The position numbers and the translations under genes are program-made. Source: Pseudomonas sp. Leaf58 (GTDB taxonomy: Bacteria > Pseudomonadota > Gammaproteobacteria > Pseudomonadales > Pseudomonadaceae). From it: a stretch of 64,000 nucleotides of DNA. Position 1 is the first letter of the stretch, and every line of letters starts with the position of its first letter. Positions 57,434-64,000 of this stretch are shown here, one piece after another. The notes beneath the pieces are model-generated. The model made no database searches. It was not told the DNA's origin and saw only the letters and a program-made list of their open reading frames with translations. The stretch is from NCBI RefSeq assembly GCF_003627215.1, contig NZ_CP032677.1, forward strand, positions 4,965,501-5,029,500, in the 5' to 3' direction.

Positions 57434-58519
57434 ATGACCATCAGCGATGCACAGCACCGTCTGCTCCTGGACAACCTGACCACTGCCACGTTACTGCTCA
57501 ACGCCGAGCTGCGCCTGGAGTACATGAACCCGGCTGCGGAAATGCTGCTGGCGGTCAGTGGCCAGCGCAGCCATGGGCAATTCATCAGCGAACTGTTCAC
57601 CGAGTCGACCGAGGCCCTCAGCTCGCTGCGCCAGGCGGTGGAGCAGGCGCACCCGTTCACCAAGCGCGAAGCGCAGCTGACCTCGCTGACCGGGCAAACC
57701 ATCACTGTCGACTACGCCGTCACACCGATCCTGCACCAGGGCAAGACCTTGCTGCTGCTGGAGGTGCACCCGCGTGACCGACTACTGCGCATCACCAAAG
57801 AAGAAGCCCAGCTGAGCAAGCAGGAAACCACCAAGATGCTGGTGCGCGGCCTGGCCCACGAAATCAAGAACCCGCTCGGCGGCATCCGCGGCGCAGCCCA
57901 ACTGCTGGCGCGTGAACTGCCCGAGGAAGGCCTGCGCGACTACACCAACGTCATCATCGAAGAGGCCGACCGCCTGCGTAATCTGGTCGACCGCATGCTC
58001 GGCTCGAACAAGCTGCCGTCGCTGGCCATGACCAATATCCACGAAGTGCTGGAACGAGTTTGCAGCCTGGTGGATGCCGAAAGCCAAGGCTGCATCACTT
58101 TGGTGCGCGATTACGACCCAAGCCTGCCGGACGTGCTGATCGACCGTGAGCAGATGATCCAGGCCGTGCTCAACATCGTGCGCAACGCCATGCAGGCGAT
58201 CAGCTCGCAGAACGAACTGCGCCTGGGCCGCATCACGCTGCGCAGCCGTGCCCTGCGCCAGTTCACCATCGGCCATGTACGCCACCGCCTGGTGGCACGG
58301 GTCGAAATCATCGACAACGGCCCAGGCATCCCGGCTGAACTGCAGGACACCCTCTTCTATCCCATGGTCAGCGGCCGCCCGGACGGTACCGGGCTGGGCT
58401 TGGCCATTACCCAGAACATCATCAGCCAGCACCAGGGCCTGATCGAGTGTGAAAGCCATGCAGGCCACACAGCCTTCTCGATCTACCTGCCCCTGGAACA
58501 AGGAGCCACCGCCTCATGA
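57434..58519 (+). CDS. ntrB: Nitrogen regulation sensor kinase NtrB
   Basis: This 361-residue cytosolic histidine kinase has an N-terminal PAS domain (about 8-115) and a HisKA domain with phospho-acceptor His142 in RGLAHEIKNPLGGIRGAAQ. The ATPase domain has NIVRNAMQAI, DNGPGIP and GRPDGTGLGLAITQ. With PII it sets phosphorylation of NtrC according to glutamine status. The start at 57434 (MTISDAQHRLLLDNL) is the family start. It overlaps ntrC by four bases. Confidence 0.96.
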   Translation: MTISDAQHRLLLDNLTTATLLLNAELRLEYMNPAAEMLLAVSGQRSHGQFISELFTESTEALSSLRQAVEQAHPFTKREAQLTSLTGQTITVDYAVTPILHQGKTLLLLEVHPRDRLLRITKEEAQLSKQETTKMLVRGLAHEIKNPLGGIRGAAQLLARELPEEGLRDYTNVIIEEADRLRNLVDRMLGSNKLPSLAMTNIHEVLERVCSLVDAESQGCITLVRDYDPSLPDVLIDREQMIQAVLNIVRNAMQAISSQNELRLGRITLRSRALRQFTIGHVRHRLVARVEIIDNGPGIPAELQDTLFYPMVSGRPDGTGLGLAITQNIISQHQGLIECESHAGHTAFSIYLPLEQGATAS

Positions 58520-59952
58520 GCCGAAGTGAAACCGTATGGATCGTCGACGATGATCGCTCCATCCGCTGGGTCCTGGAAAAAGCCCTGCAACAGGAAGGCA
58601 TGACCACCCAGAGCTTCGACAGCGCCGACGGCGTGATGGGCCGCCTGGCACGCCAGCAACCAGACGTGATCATTTCCGACATCCGTATGCCCGGCACCAG
58701 TGGCCTCGACCTGCTGGCGCAGATCCGTGAGCAGCACCCACGCCTGCCGGTCATCATCATGACGGCCCATTCCGACCTGGACAGCGCCGTGGCGTCGTAC
58801 CAGGGCGGTGCCTTCGAATACCTGCCCAAGCCATTCGACGTGGACGAGGCGGTCTCGCTGGTCAAGCGCGCCAACCAGCATGCCCAGGAGCAACAAGGGC
58901 TGGACGTGCCGCAGAACCTGGCGCGCACCCCGGAAATCATCGGTGAAGCACCGGCGATGCAGGAGGTGTTCCGCGCCATCGGCCGCCTCAGCCACTCCAA
59001 CATCACCGTGCTGATCAACGGCGAATCGGGTACCGGCAAGGAGCTGGTGGCGCATGCCCTGCACCGCCACAGCCCGCGTGCGGCTGCACCGTTCATTGCC
59101 CTGAACATGGCCGCCATCCCCAAGGACCTGATGGAGTCCGAGCTGTTCGGCCATGAGAAAGGCGCCTTCACCGGTGCCGCCAACCTGCGCCGGGGCCGTT
59201 TCGAGCAGGCCGATGGCGGCACCTTGTTCCTCGACGAAATCGGCGACATGCCCGCCGACACCCAAACCCGCTTGCTGCGGGTGCTGGCTGATGGCGAGTT
59301 TTATCGCGTTGGCGGCCATGTGCCGGTCAAGGTCGATGTGCGCATCATTGCCGCCACTCACCAGAACCTGGAGTCGCTGGTGCAAGCCGGCAAGTTCCGT
59401 GAGGACTTGTTTCACCGCCTGAACGTGATCCGCATCCACATCCCGCGGTTGGCCGACCGCCGCGAGGACATCCCCGCCCTGGCCCGCCACTTCCTCGCCC
59501 GCGCCGCCCAAGAGCTGGCGGTGGAGCCGAAGATCCTCAAGCCGGAAACCGAAGAGTTCATTCGCAACCTGCCTTGGCCAGGCAACGTACGACAGATGGA
59601 GAACACCTGCCGCTGGATCACCGTCATGGCCTCCAGCCGTGAGGTGCTGATCGGCGACCTGCCGCCCGAACTGCTGAACCTGCCCCAGGACGCTGCGCCG
59701 GTCACCAACTGGGAGCAGGCACTGCGCCAGTGGGCCGACCAGGCGTTGGCGCGCGGGCAGTCGAACCTGCTGGACAGCGCAGTACCGAGCTTTGAACGGA
59801 TCATGATCGAGACGGCGCTCAAGCACACCGCCGGGCGGCGTCGGGATGCGGCGCTGCTGCTGGGCTGGGGGCGCAATACCCTGACGCGCAAGATCAAGGA
59901 GCTGGGGATGAATGTGGCGGGTGGGGATGATGAGGAAGGTGACGAGCACTGA
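58516..59952 (+). CDS. ntrC: Nitrogen regulator NtrC, sigma-54 dependent activator
   Basis: This 478-residue response regulator has a receiver domain (phospho-acceptor Asp55 in IISDIRMPG), an AAA+ domain with Walker A GESGTGKE and the sigma-54 contact loop GAFTGA, and a C-terminal Fis-type helix-turn-helix ([22 protein letters not shown]). It activates glnA and other nitrogen genes. A hairpin follows the stop. Confidence 0.97.
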   Translation: MSRSETVWIVDDDRSIRWVLEKALQQEGMTTQSFDSADGVMGRLARQQPDVIISDIRMPGTSGLDLLAQIREQHPRLPVIIMTAHSDLDSAVASYQGGAFEYLPKPFDVDEAVSLVKRANQHAQEQQGLDVPQNLARTPEIIGEAPAMQEVFRAIGRLSHSNITVLINGESGTGKELVAHALHRHSPRAAAPFIALNMAAIPKDLMESELFGHEKGAFTGAANLRRGRFEQADGGTLFLDEIGDMPADTQTRLLRVLADGEFYRVGGHVPVKVDVRIIAATHQNLESLVQAGKFREDLFHRLNVIRIHIPRLADRREDIPALARHFLARAAQELAVEPKILKPETEEFIRNLPWPGNVRQMENTCRWITVMASSREVLIGDLPPELLNLPQDAAPVTNWEQALRQWADQALARGQSNLLDSAVPSFERIMIETALKHTAGRRRDAALLLGWGRNTLTRKIKELGMNVAGGDDEEGDEH

Positions 59953-59975
59953 GTTCCGGGTTAAGCCGTAAGATC

Positions 59976-60000
59976 GCTGGGGCCGCGTTGCGGCCCCAGC
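59976..60000 (+). terminator. Hairpin downstream of ntrC
   Basis: GCTGGGGCCGC (59976-59986) pairs with GCGGCCCCAGC (59990-60000) around a three-base loop, followed by CATTTCA. The stem is strong and the T-tract weak. Confidence 0.7.
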
Positions 60001-60150
60001 CATTTCAGCCTTCCGATGCACCGTTCCTGTGCCCGACGCACCTCAGCAAGGCACAAATCCCCTCAAAACCCGGCCAAATCCCCCTCAAAGCTCAGCATTC
60101 ACGGGCTTTGCAAAACTGGCACGCCCCCTGCAATAGCTAATACATCTCCA

Positions 60151-60262
60151 GTTTCGGGGGCCCTGGTACAGGCAGGCCGGGTGAACCCCTCTTTTATTCG
60201 TAGTGACACAAGTTTTGGGGACCCTGGTACAGGCAGGCCGGGATATCCCCTCTTTTATTCGT
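60151..60262. repeat. Two copies of a 61-bp direct repeat at the ntrC/membrane-protein convergent end
   Basis: GTTTCGGGGGCCCTGGTACA (60151-60170) and GTTTTGGGGACCCTGGTACA (60212-60231) start two copies whose shared part ends in CCCCTCTTTTATTCGT. Each can fold (CCTG/CAGG and GGGG/CCCC arms) and is followed by a T-rich run on the + strand, so they may be tandem terminators for ntrC. The second copy includes the stop codon of the - strand gene. Between 60001 and 60150 I see nothing recognisable. Confidence 0.75.
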
Positions 60263-60692
60263 GCAGTTTCACCTGCACTCGCCAGCGCCCAGCGTCCTCT
60301 GCACCGGCCCACTCGCCACGCAGGGCGCGCGCAGCCACCACCGTCAGCAACAAGCCTTTATCGCTTTGCTGCACCCGCCAGCTGACCGGCTTGCCCTGCA
60401 AGCTCAACTGCCCGTGCTGAGCCTTGCCCTGAGCTTGGAACAGCAGCGCAACGGTACCCTGCACATTCTCGCCATGCAGTTGCGGCTCTGCGTTGAACCA
60501 CAGCTCCAGGCCATCCTGCACCACCTCTACCTGTTGCAACTGACGCTCGTCGGGCGTGGTCAGGCGGCCAATCATCAACCCCACCATCAAGCCAACAATC
60601 GCCAGGGACAGCATCACCCGCGGGAACGCCTTCGAACGCACGTCCGGTTCAGGGGTAGAATGCCCATCATCTTCACGCTTGGAGCCGTGCAT
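60255..60692 (-). CDS. Single-pass membrane protein of unknown function
   Basis: This 145-residue protein has a cytoplasmic head (1-25, charged), one membrane helix (about 26-45, [17 protein letters not shown]) and a probably periplasmic domain of 100 residues ([31 protein letters not shown]). I do not recognise it. Its ATG at 60692 overlaps the trmL ATG on the other strand by two bases; AAAGGATG lies upstream within trmL. An internal ATG at 60614, just before the membrane helix, is an alternative start. Codon use looks like that of the neighbours. Confidence 0.75.
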   Translation of the reverse strand: MHGSKREDDGHSTPEPDVRSKAFPRVMLSLAIVGLMVGLMIGRLTTPDERQLQQVEVVQDGLELWFNAEPQLHGENVQGTVALLFQAQGKAQHGQLSLQGKPVSWRVQQSDKGLLLTVVAARALRGEWAGAEDAGRWRVQVKLHE

Positions 60693-61152
60693 GTTTCACG
60701 TCATCCTTTTTCAACCAGAAATTCCGCCAAATACCGGCAACATCATTCGCCTATGCGCCAACAGCGGCTGCAACCTGCACCTGATCGAGCCCATCAGCTT
60801 CGAACTGGATGACAAGCGCCTGCGCCGTGCGGGGCTGGACTACCACGAGTATGCCACGCTCAAACGCCACGAGAGCCTGGCCGGATGCCTGGAAAGCCTT
60901 GGCAACCCGCGGCTGTTCGCCTTCACCACCAAGGGCTCGCACCCGTTCCATGAAGTGGCCTACCAACCGGGCGATGCCTTCCTGTTCGGGCCCGAGAGCC
61001 GTGGCTTGCCGGCCGAGGTGCTGGACAGCCTGCCGGCCGAACAACGCCTGCGCCTGCCGATGCGGCCAGGGTGCCGCAGCCTGAACCTGTCCAATACCGT
61101 GGCGGTGACCGTGTATGAAGCTTGGCGGCAGAATGGGTTTGCCGGGAGCTGA
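60691..61152 (+). CDS. trmL: tRNA (cytidine/uridine-2'-O)-methyltransferase TrmL
   Basis: This 153-residue minimal SPOUT methyltransferase modifies the wobble base of tRNA-Leu. The family start [20 protein letters not shown], the SAM-knot [13 protein letters not shown] and the end [19 protein letters not shown] are all present. GGAG lies six bases before ATG 60691. Its start codon overlaps that of the divergent membrane protein gene. Confidence 0.95.
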   Translation: MFHVILFQPEIPPNTGNIIRLCANSGCNLHLIEPISFELDDKRLRRAGLDYHEYATLKRHESLAGCLESLGNPRLFAFTTKGSHPFHEVAYQPGDAFLFGPESRGLPAEVLDSLPAEQRLRLPMRPGCRSLNLSNTVAVTVYEAWRQNGFAGS

Positions 61153-61168
61153 TTGAGTGCCTGCACTG

Positions 61169-61309
61169 GCCCTATCGCCGGCAAGCCAGCTCCCACAGAG
61201 ACCCACCAGCCATGAAACCTGGACCGCTCTTGTGGGATCCACTGCCTTGCTCGCAAACCATCGGCCAGGCGTGCCCCCTGTGGGAGCTGGCTTGCCGGCG
61301 ATTGGGCCG
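61169..61309. repeat. Inverted pair of REP elements of the CGCCGGC class between trmL and secB
   Basis: CCTATCGCCGGCAAGCCAGC (61171-61190) with TCCCACAG following, and the inverted TGTGGGAGCTGGCTTGCCGG (61280-61299) with CGATTGGGCC after it. The core differs from the common GCGGGCAAGCCCGC type. About 80 bases without recognisable features lie between the arms. Confidence 0.8.
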
Positions 61310-61313
61310 GACA

Positions 61314-61343
61314 ACAAAAAAGCGCCCCGAGAGGCGCTTTTTC
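61314..61343. terminator. Bidirectional terminator between trmL and secB
   Basis: AAAAAGCGCC and GGCGCTTTTT form the stem with loop CCGAGA, flanked by A and T runs. It serves secB on the - strand and can serve trmL. Confidence 0.88.
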
Positions 61344-61355
61344 AATACAGCAAAC

Positions 61356-61841
61356 TTACTGCACAGTCGGTGCTTCGCCAGCTTCCTGCATGCGCTGCAT
61401 TTCTTGCGCGTACAGGGCATCGAAGTTGACTGGCGACAACATCAGGGCCGGGAACGAACCGCGGGTTACCAGGCTGTCCAGGGCCTCACGGGCGTACGGG
61501 AACAGGATGTTCGGGCAGAACGCACCCAGGGTGTGGCTCATCGAAGGCGCATCGAGGTTGGCGATCAGGAAGATACCCGCCTGCTGCACTTCAGCGATGA
61601 AGGCCACTTCGTCACCGTTCTTGACGGTAACCGACAGGGTCAACACCACCTCGTGGAAGTCACCTTCCAGGGCTTTCTGCTTGGTGTTCAGGTCCAGGGC
61701 AACACTCGGCTCCCAGGTCTGACGGAAGATCTGCGGGCTTTTCGGGGCCTCGAACGACAGGTCGCGCACATAAATACGCTGCAGGGAGAACTGAGGGCTG
61801 TTGTCTTCGGCAGCAGCGCCGTTGGTCTGTTGGTCAGTCAT
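61356..61841 (-). CDS. secB: Protein-export chaperone SecB
   Basis: This 161-residue chaperone keeps precursor proteins unfolded and passes them to SecA. Family segments are [22 protein letters not shown] near the start and [39 protein letters not shown]. It is the last gene of the rhodanese-grxC-secB unit, the same order as in many gammaproteobacteria. Confidence 0.97.
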   Translation of the reverse strand: MTDQQTNGAAAEDNSPQFSLQRIYVRDLSFEAPKSPQIFRQTWEPSVALDLNTKQKALEGDFHEVVLTLSVTVKNGDEVAFIAEVQQAGIFLIANLDAPSMSHTLGAFCPNILFPYAREALDSLVTRGSFPALMLSPVNFDALYAQEMQRMQEAGEAPTVQ

Positions 61842-61879
61842 GGCAGGTCCTTATCCTAATGTTTTGAATGCAGTGCAAA

Positions 61880-62134
61880 TCAGGCCGCCAGCAGCGCGTC
61901 GAGCTTGCCGGCGCGCTCCAGGGCATAAAGGTCATCGCATCCACCGACATGGGTGCTGCCGATCCAGATCTGCGGCACCGAAGTACGGCCGGCCTTTTGG
62001 CTCATCTCGGCACGAACCTGCGGCTTGCCGTCGACCTTGATTTCCTCGAAGGCCACGCCCTTGCTCTCAAGCAGGTACTTGGCGCGCATACAGTAAGGGC
62101 AGTAGTCGCTGGAATAGACGATGACGGGCTTCAT
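61880..62134 (-). CDS. grxC: Glutaredoxin 3
   Basis: This 84-residue glutaredoxin has the dithiol active site CPYC (residues 12-15) in VIVYSSDYCPYCMRAKYLL, the cis-proline region TSVPQIWIGSTHVGG and the C-terminal CDDLYALERAGKLDALL. It reduces disulfides and glutathionylated proteins. It sits one base after the rhodanese gene stop. Confidence 0.96.
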   Translation of the reverse strand: MKPVIVYSSDYCPYCMRAKYLLESKGVAFEEIKVDGKPQVRAEMSQKAGRTSVPQIWIGSTHVGGCDDLYALERAGKLDALLAA

Positions 62135-62135
62135 A

Positions 62136-62549
62136 TCACTTCACCAGGGGCAGGTTATCGGCTTTCCAGCTGGAAACGCCACCGCTCAGTTTGGCCGCGT
62201 TGTAACCAGCTTTAAGCAGCTCACGGCAGATGGTGCCAGACTGCTGGCCCATCGCGTCGACAACGATCAGGGTCTTCTCTTTGTGCTTGTCCAGCTCGCT
62301 CATGCGGTTGACCAGCTTGTCCTGCGGGATGTTCAGCGCACCGACAATGTGGCCGGCGGAGTATTCCTTGGCCGGGCGAATGTCGACCACCAGCGCTTTC
62401 TCGGCATTGACCAGCGCCGTCAGCTGGCCATTGCTCAGGCTCTGGCCGCCACGGCGGATTTCGTTGACCAGCAGCAGGACCAGCAGAATGAGGAAGATCG
62501 CAACCAGGATGTAGTGATCTGTCGCGAATTGAATCAGGTGAGCAACCAT
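62136..62549 (-). CDS. Membrane-anchored rhodanese-like protein (YibN type) without the usual active-site cysteine
   Basis: This 137-residue protein has an N-terminal membrane helix (about 12-30, YILVAIFLILLVLLLVNEI) and a rhodanese domain (about 40-137; VVDIRPAKEYSAGHIVGALNIP). The active-site loop reads DAMGQQSG, where catalytic rhodaneses have Cys; the nearest cysteine is in TICRELL. The start at 62549 (MVAHLIQFATDHYI) is chosen over 62591 because the added residues would not suit a membrane protein start. It leads the operon with grxC and secB. Confidence 0.9.
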   Translation of the reverse strand: MVAHLIQFATDHYILVAIFLILLVLLLVNEIRRGGQSLSNGQLTALVNAEKALVVDIRPAKEYSAGHIVGALNIPQDKLVNRMSELDKHKEKTLIVVDAMGQQSGTICRELLKAGYNAAKLSGGVSSWKADNLPLVK

Positions 62550-62756
62550 CAGCGGTGTTCCAGGCGATTGAAAATGCCGGCCAGTATACACAGCCCCTTG
62601 GTGCCACCAAAGCCCGATGGGCCGGCCACAAAACCACCTTCATGTTGCTAACACAGGTGCGCCGGTCGGGGGAATGGGACGAATATTCGCCGTGGGTGGC
62701 GCATTTGCCCTAAAATGCGTTTCTTTATCATCTTTGAACAACCGTGAGTTTGATTG

Positions 62757-64000
62757 ATGACGAGTACGCCCAAACCCCTGGTCCTGATTATCCTGGATGG
62801 CTTCGGCCACAGCGAAATCCCCGAACACAACGCCATCTTTGCCGCCAATACGCCGGTCTATGATCGCCTGCGCGCCACCCAGCCGCATGGCCTGATTTCC
62901 GGCTCTGGCATGGATGTCGGCCTGCCGGACGGGCAGATGGGCAACTCTGAAGTCGGCCACATGAACCTCGGCGCAGGCCGTGTCGTGTACCAGGATTTCA
63001 CCCGGGTGACCAAGGCCATCCGTGACGGCGAGTTCTTCACCAACCCGGTGCTCACCGGTGCCGTGGACAAGGCTGTCGGCGCCGGCAAGGCCGTGCACAT
63101 CCTTGGCCTGCTGTCCGATGGCGGCGTACACAGCCACCAGGACCACCTGGCTGCCATGGCCGAACTGGCCGCGCAACGGGGTGCACAAAAGGTCTACCTG
63201 CACGCCTTCCTCGATGGCCGCGACACGCCGCCACGCAGTGCGCAATCCTCCATCGAACTGCTCGATGCCACCTTCGCCAAGCTGGGCAAGGGCCGCATCG
63301 CCAGCCTGATCGGCCGCTACTACGCCATGGACCGCGACAACCGTTGGGACCGCGTTAGCGCCGCCTACAACCTGATCGTCGACAGCGCTGCCGAGTACAC
63401 CGCCGATACCGCCCTGGCTGGCCTCGAAGCGGCCTATGCGCGTGATGAAAGCGATGAATTCGTCAAAGCCACGCGCATCGGTGAAGCAGTCAAGGTCGAA
63501 GACGGCGATGCCGTGATCTTCATGAACTTCCGCGCCGACCGCGCCCGCGAGCTGTCGCGTGCATTCGTCGAGCCGGACTTCACTGAGTTCGCCCGGGCCC
63601 GCCTGCCAAAAATGGCGGCCTACATCGGCCTGACCCAGTATTCGGCGAAGATCCCGGCACCGGCAGCCTTTGCGCCGTCCAGCCTGAACAACGTATTGGG
63701 CGAATACCTGGCTAAAAACGGCAAGACCCAGCTGCGTATCGCCGAGACCGAAAAGTACGCCCACGTCACCTTCTTCTTCTCGGGGGGCCGCGAAGAGCCG
63801 TTCGAAGGCGAAGAGCGTATCCTCATCCCATCGCCAAAGGTCGCCACCTATGACCTGCAGCCCGAGATGAACGCGCCGGAGGTGACCGATCGCATCGTCG
63901 AAGCCATCGAGCAGCAGCGTTTCGACGTGATCGTGGTCAACTACGCCAACGGCGACATGGTCGGCCACACCGGCGTGTTCGAGGCGGCGGTCAAGGCAGT
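62757..64000 (+). CDS. gpmI: 2,3-bisphosphoglycerate-independent phosphoglycerate mutase (3' end beyond window)
   Basis: The first 414 residues of about 510 are in the window. The alkaline-phosphatase-like metal site appears as [12 protein letters not shown] and the phosphoserine site as [31 protein letters not shown] and [13 protein letters not shown] are further family signatures. It interconverts 2- and 3-phosphoglycerate and needs Mn. ATG 62757 ([15 protein letters not shown]) is the family start; the gene is divergent from the rhodanese gene and has about 200 bases for its promoter. Confidence 0.97.
   Translation, partial: MTSTPKPLVLIILDGFGHSEIPEHNAIFAANTPVYDRLRATQPHGLISGSGMDVGLPDGQMGNSEVGHMNLGAGRVVYQDFTRVTKAIRDGEFFTNPVLTGAVDKAVGAGKAVHILGLLSDGGVHSHQDHLAAMAELAAQRGAQKVYLHAFLDGRDTPPRSAQSSIELLDATFAKLGKGRIASLIGRYYAMDRDNRWDRVSAAYNLIVDSAAEYTADTALAGLEAAYARDESDEFVKATRIGEAVKVEDGDAVIFMNFRADRARELSRAFVEPDFTEFARARLPKMAAYIGLTQYSAKIPAPAAFAPSSLNNVLGEYLAKNGKTQLRIAETEKYAHVTFFFSGGREEPFEGEERILIPSPKVATYDLQPEMNAPEVTDRIVEAIEQQRFDVIVVNYANGDMVGHTGVFEAAVKA

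Noticed and set aside
60016..60420. 134-residue + frame across the 61-bp repeats
   Set aside because: Runs through terminator and repeat DNA and overlaps the membrane protein gene; composition is not protein-like and no ribosome site is seen.
1..64000. tRNA or rRNA genes, insertion sequences, integrases, prophage
   Set aside because: I looked for cloverleaf-ending CCA segments, transposase-like frames and flanking terminal repeats and found none that held up.

Overview
The window is chromosomal DNA of a fluorescent pseudomonad, most probably the Pseudomonas putida group. The evidence is the medium-chain-length PHA cluster (phaC1-Z-C2-D with convergent phaIF), the complete five-step Pseudomonas histidine-utilisation (hut) pathway including HutF, high GC with short overlapping operons, two HBM-type chemoreceptors, and many REP elements with a GCGGGCAAGCCCGC core. 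Almost everything is core metabolism. I see no rRNA, tRNA, insertion sequence, integrase, prophage or CRISPR array. Assignments rest on reading the sequence and on knowledge of the families; no database search was run.

Layout. 1-4.8 kb: end of phaC1, then phaZ, phaC2 and phaD on +, and phasin genes phaF and phaI on -. 4.97-9.7 kb: a 1577-aa toxin-like gene of unknown function. 9.7-16.2 kb: a small PHA-granule-region gene, ubiE-ubiJ-ubiB, hisI-hisE, tatABC and rsmE. 16.3-20.4 kb: two related chemoreceptor genes, each behind a FliA-like promoter. 20.5-23.1 kb: a polar amino acid ABC transporter. 23.3-27.6 kb: opgGH (osmoregulated periplasmic glucans). 27.9-29.3 kb: dtd and a proline iminopeptidase gene. 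29.5-35.0 kb: a 1840-aa protein with a dermonecrotic-toxin-like N-terminus, two coil+LRR modules and a C-terminal NEL-type E3 ubiquitin ligase domain with an intact CxD motif. 35.0-45.0 kb: the hut regulon. 45-50.3 kb: lipocalin and small lipoprotein, DUF924 gene, fbp, glgP. 50.5-54.4 kb: YkgJ-type protein, typA, thiI. 54.5-55.4 kb: an array of 204-bp repeats. 55.7-60.0 kb: glnA-ntrB-ntrC with recognisable NtrC and sigma-54 sites. 60.2-64 kb: membrane protein gene, trmL, secB-grxC-rhodanese genes, and the start of gpmI.

How the genes work together. The pha genes make, degrade and package polyester granules, and PhaD is their TetR-type regulator. The hut genes convert histidine to glutamate, ammonia and formate under HutC control; two HutC-like palindromes are visible, one in the hutC-hutF gap and one upstream of hutU. 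glnA and ntrBC handle the nitrogen side. The chemoreceptors appear tied to the flagellar regulon through their promoters.

Most notable items: (1) the NEL/LRR large protein and its 1577-aa relative, which look like accessory genes placed at two sites in otherwise conserved core DNA, with no secretion or immunity genes beside them; (2) the thiI-glnA intergenic array of four 203-204-bp REP-containing units, each able to form a long hairpin, closed by an inverted REP only a few bases from the glnA NtrC site, with a fragment of the same element in the hutD-hutU gap; (3) trmL and its divergent neighbour, whose start codons overlap; (4) several unassigned palindromes and direct repeats in promoter regions.
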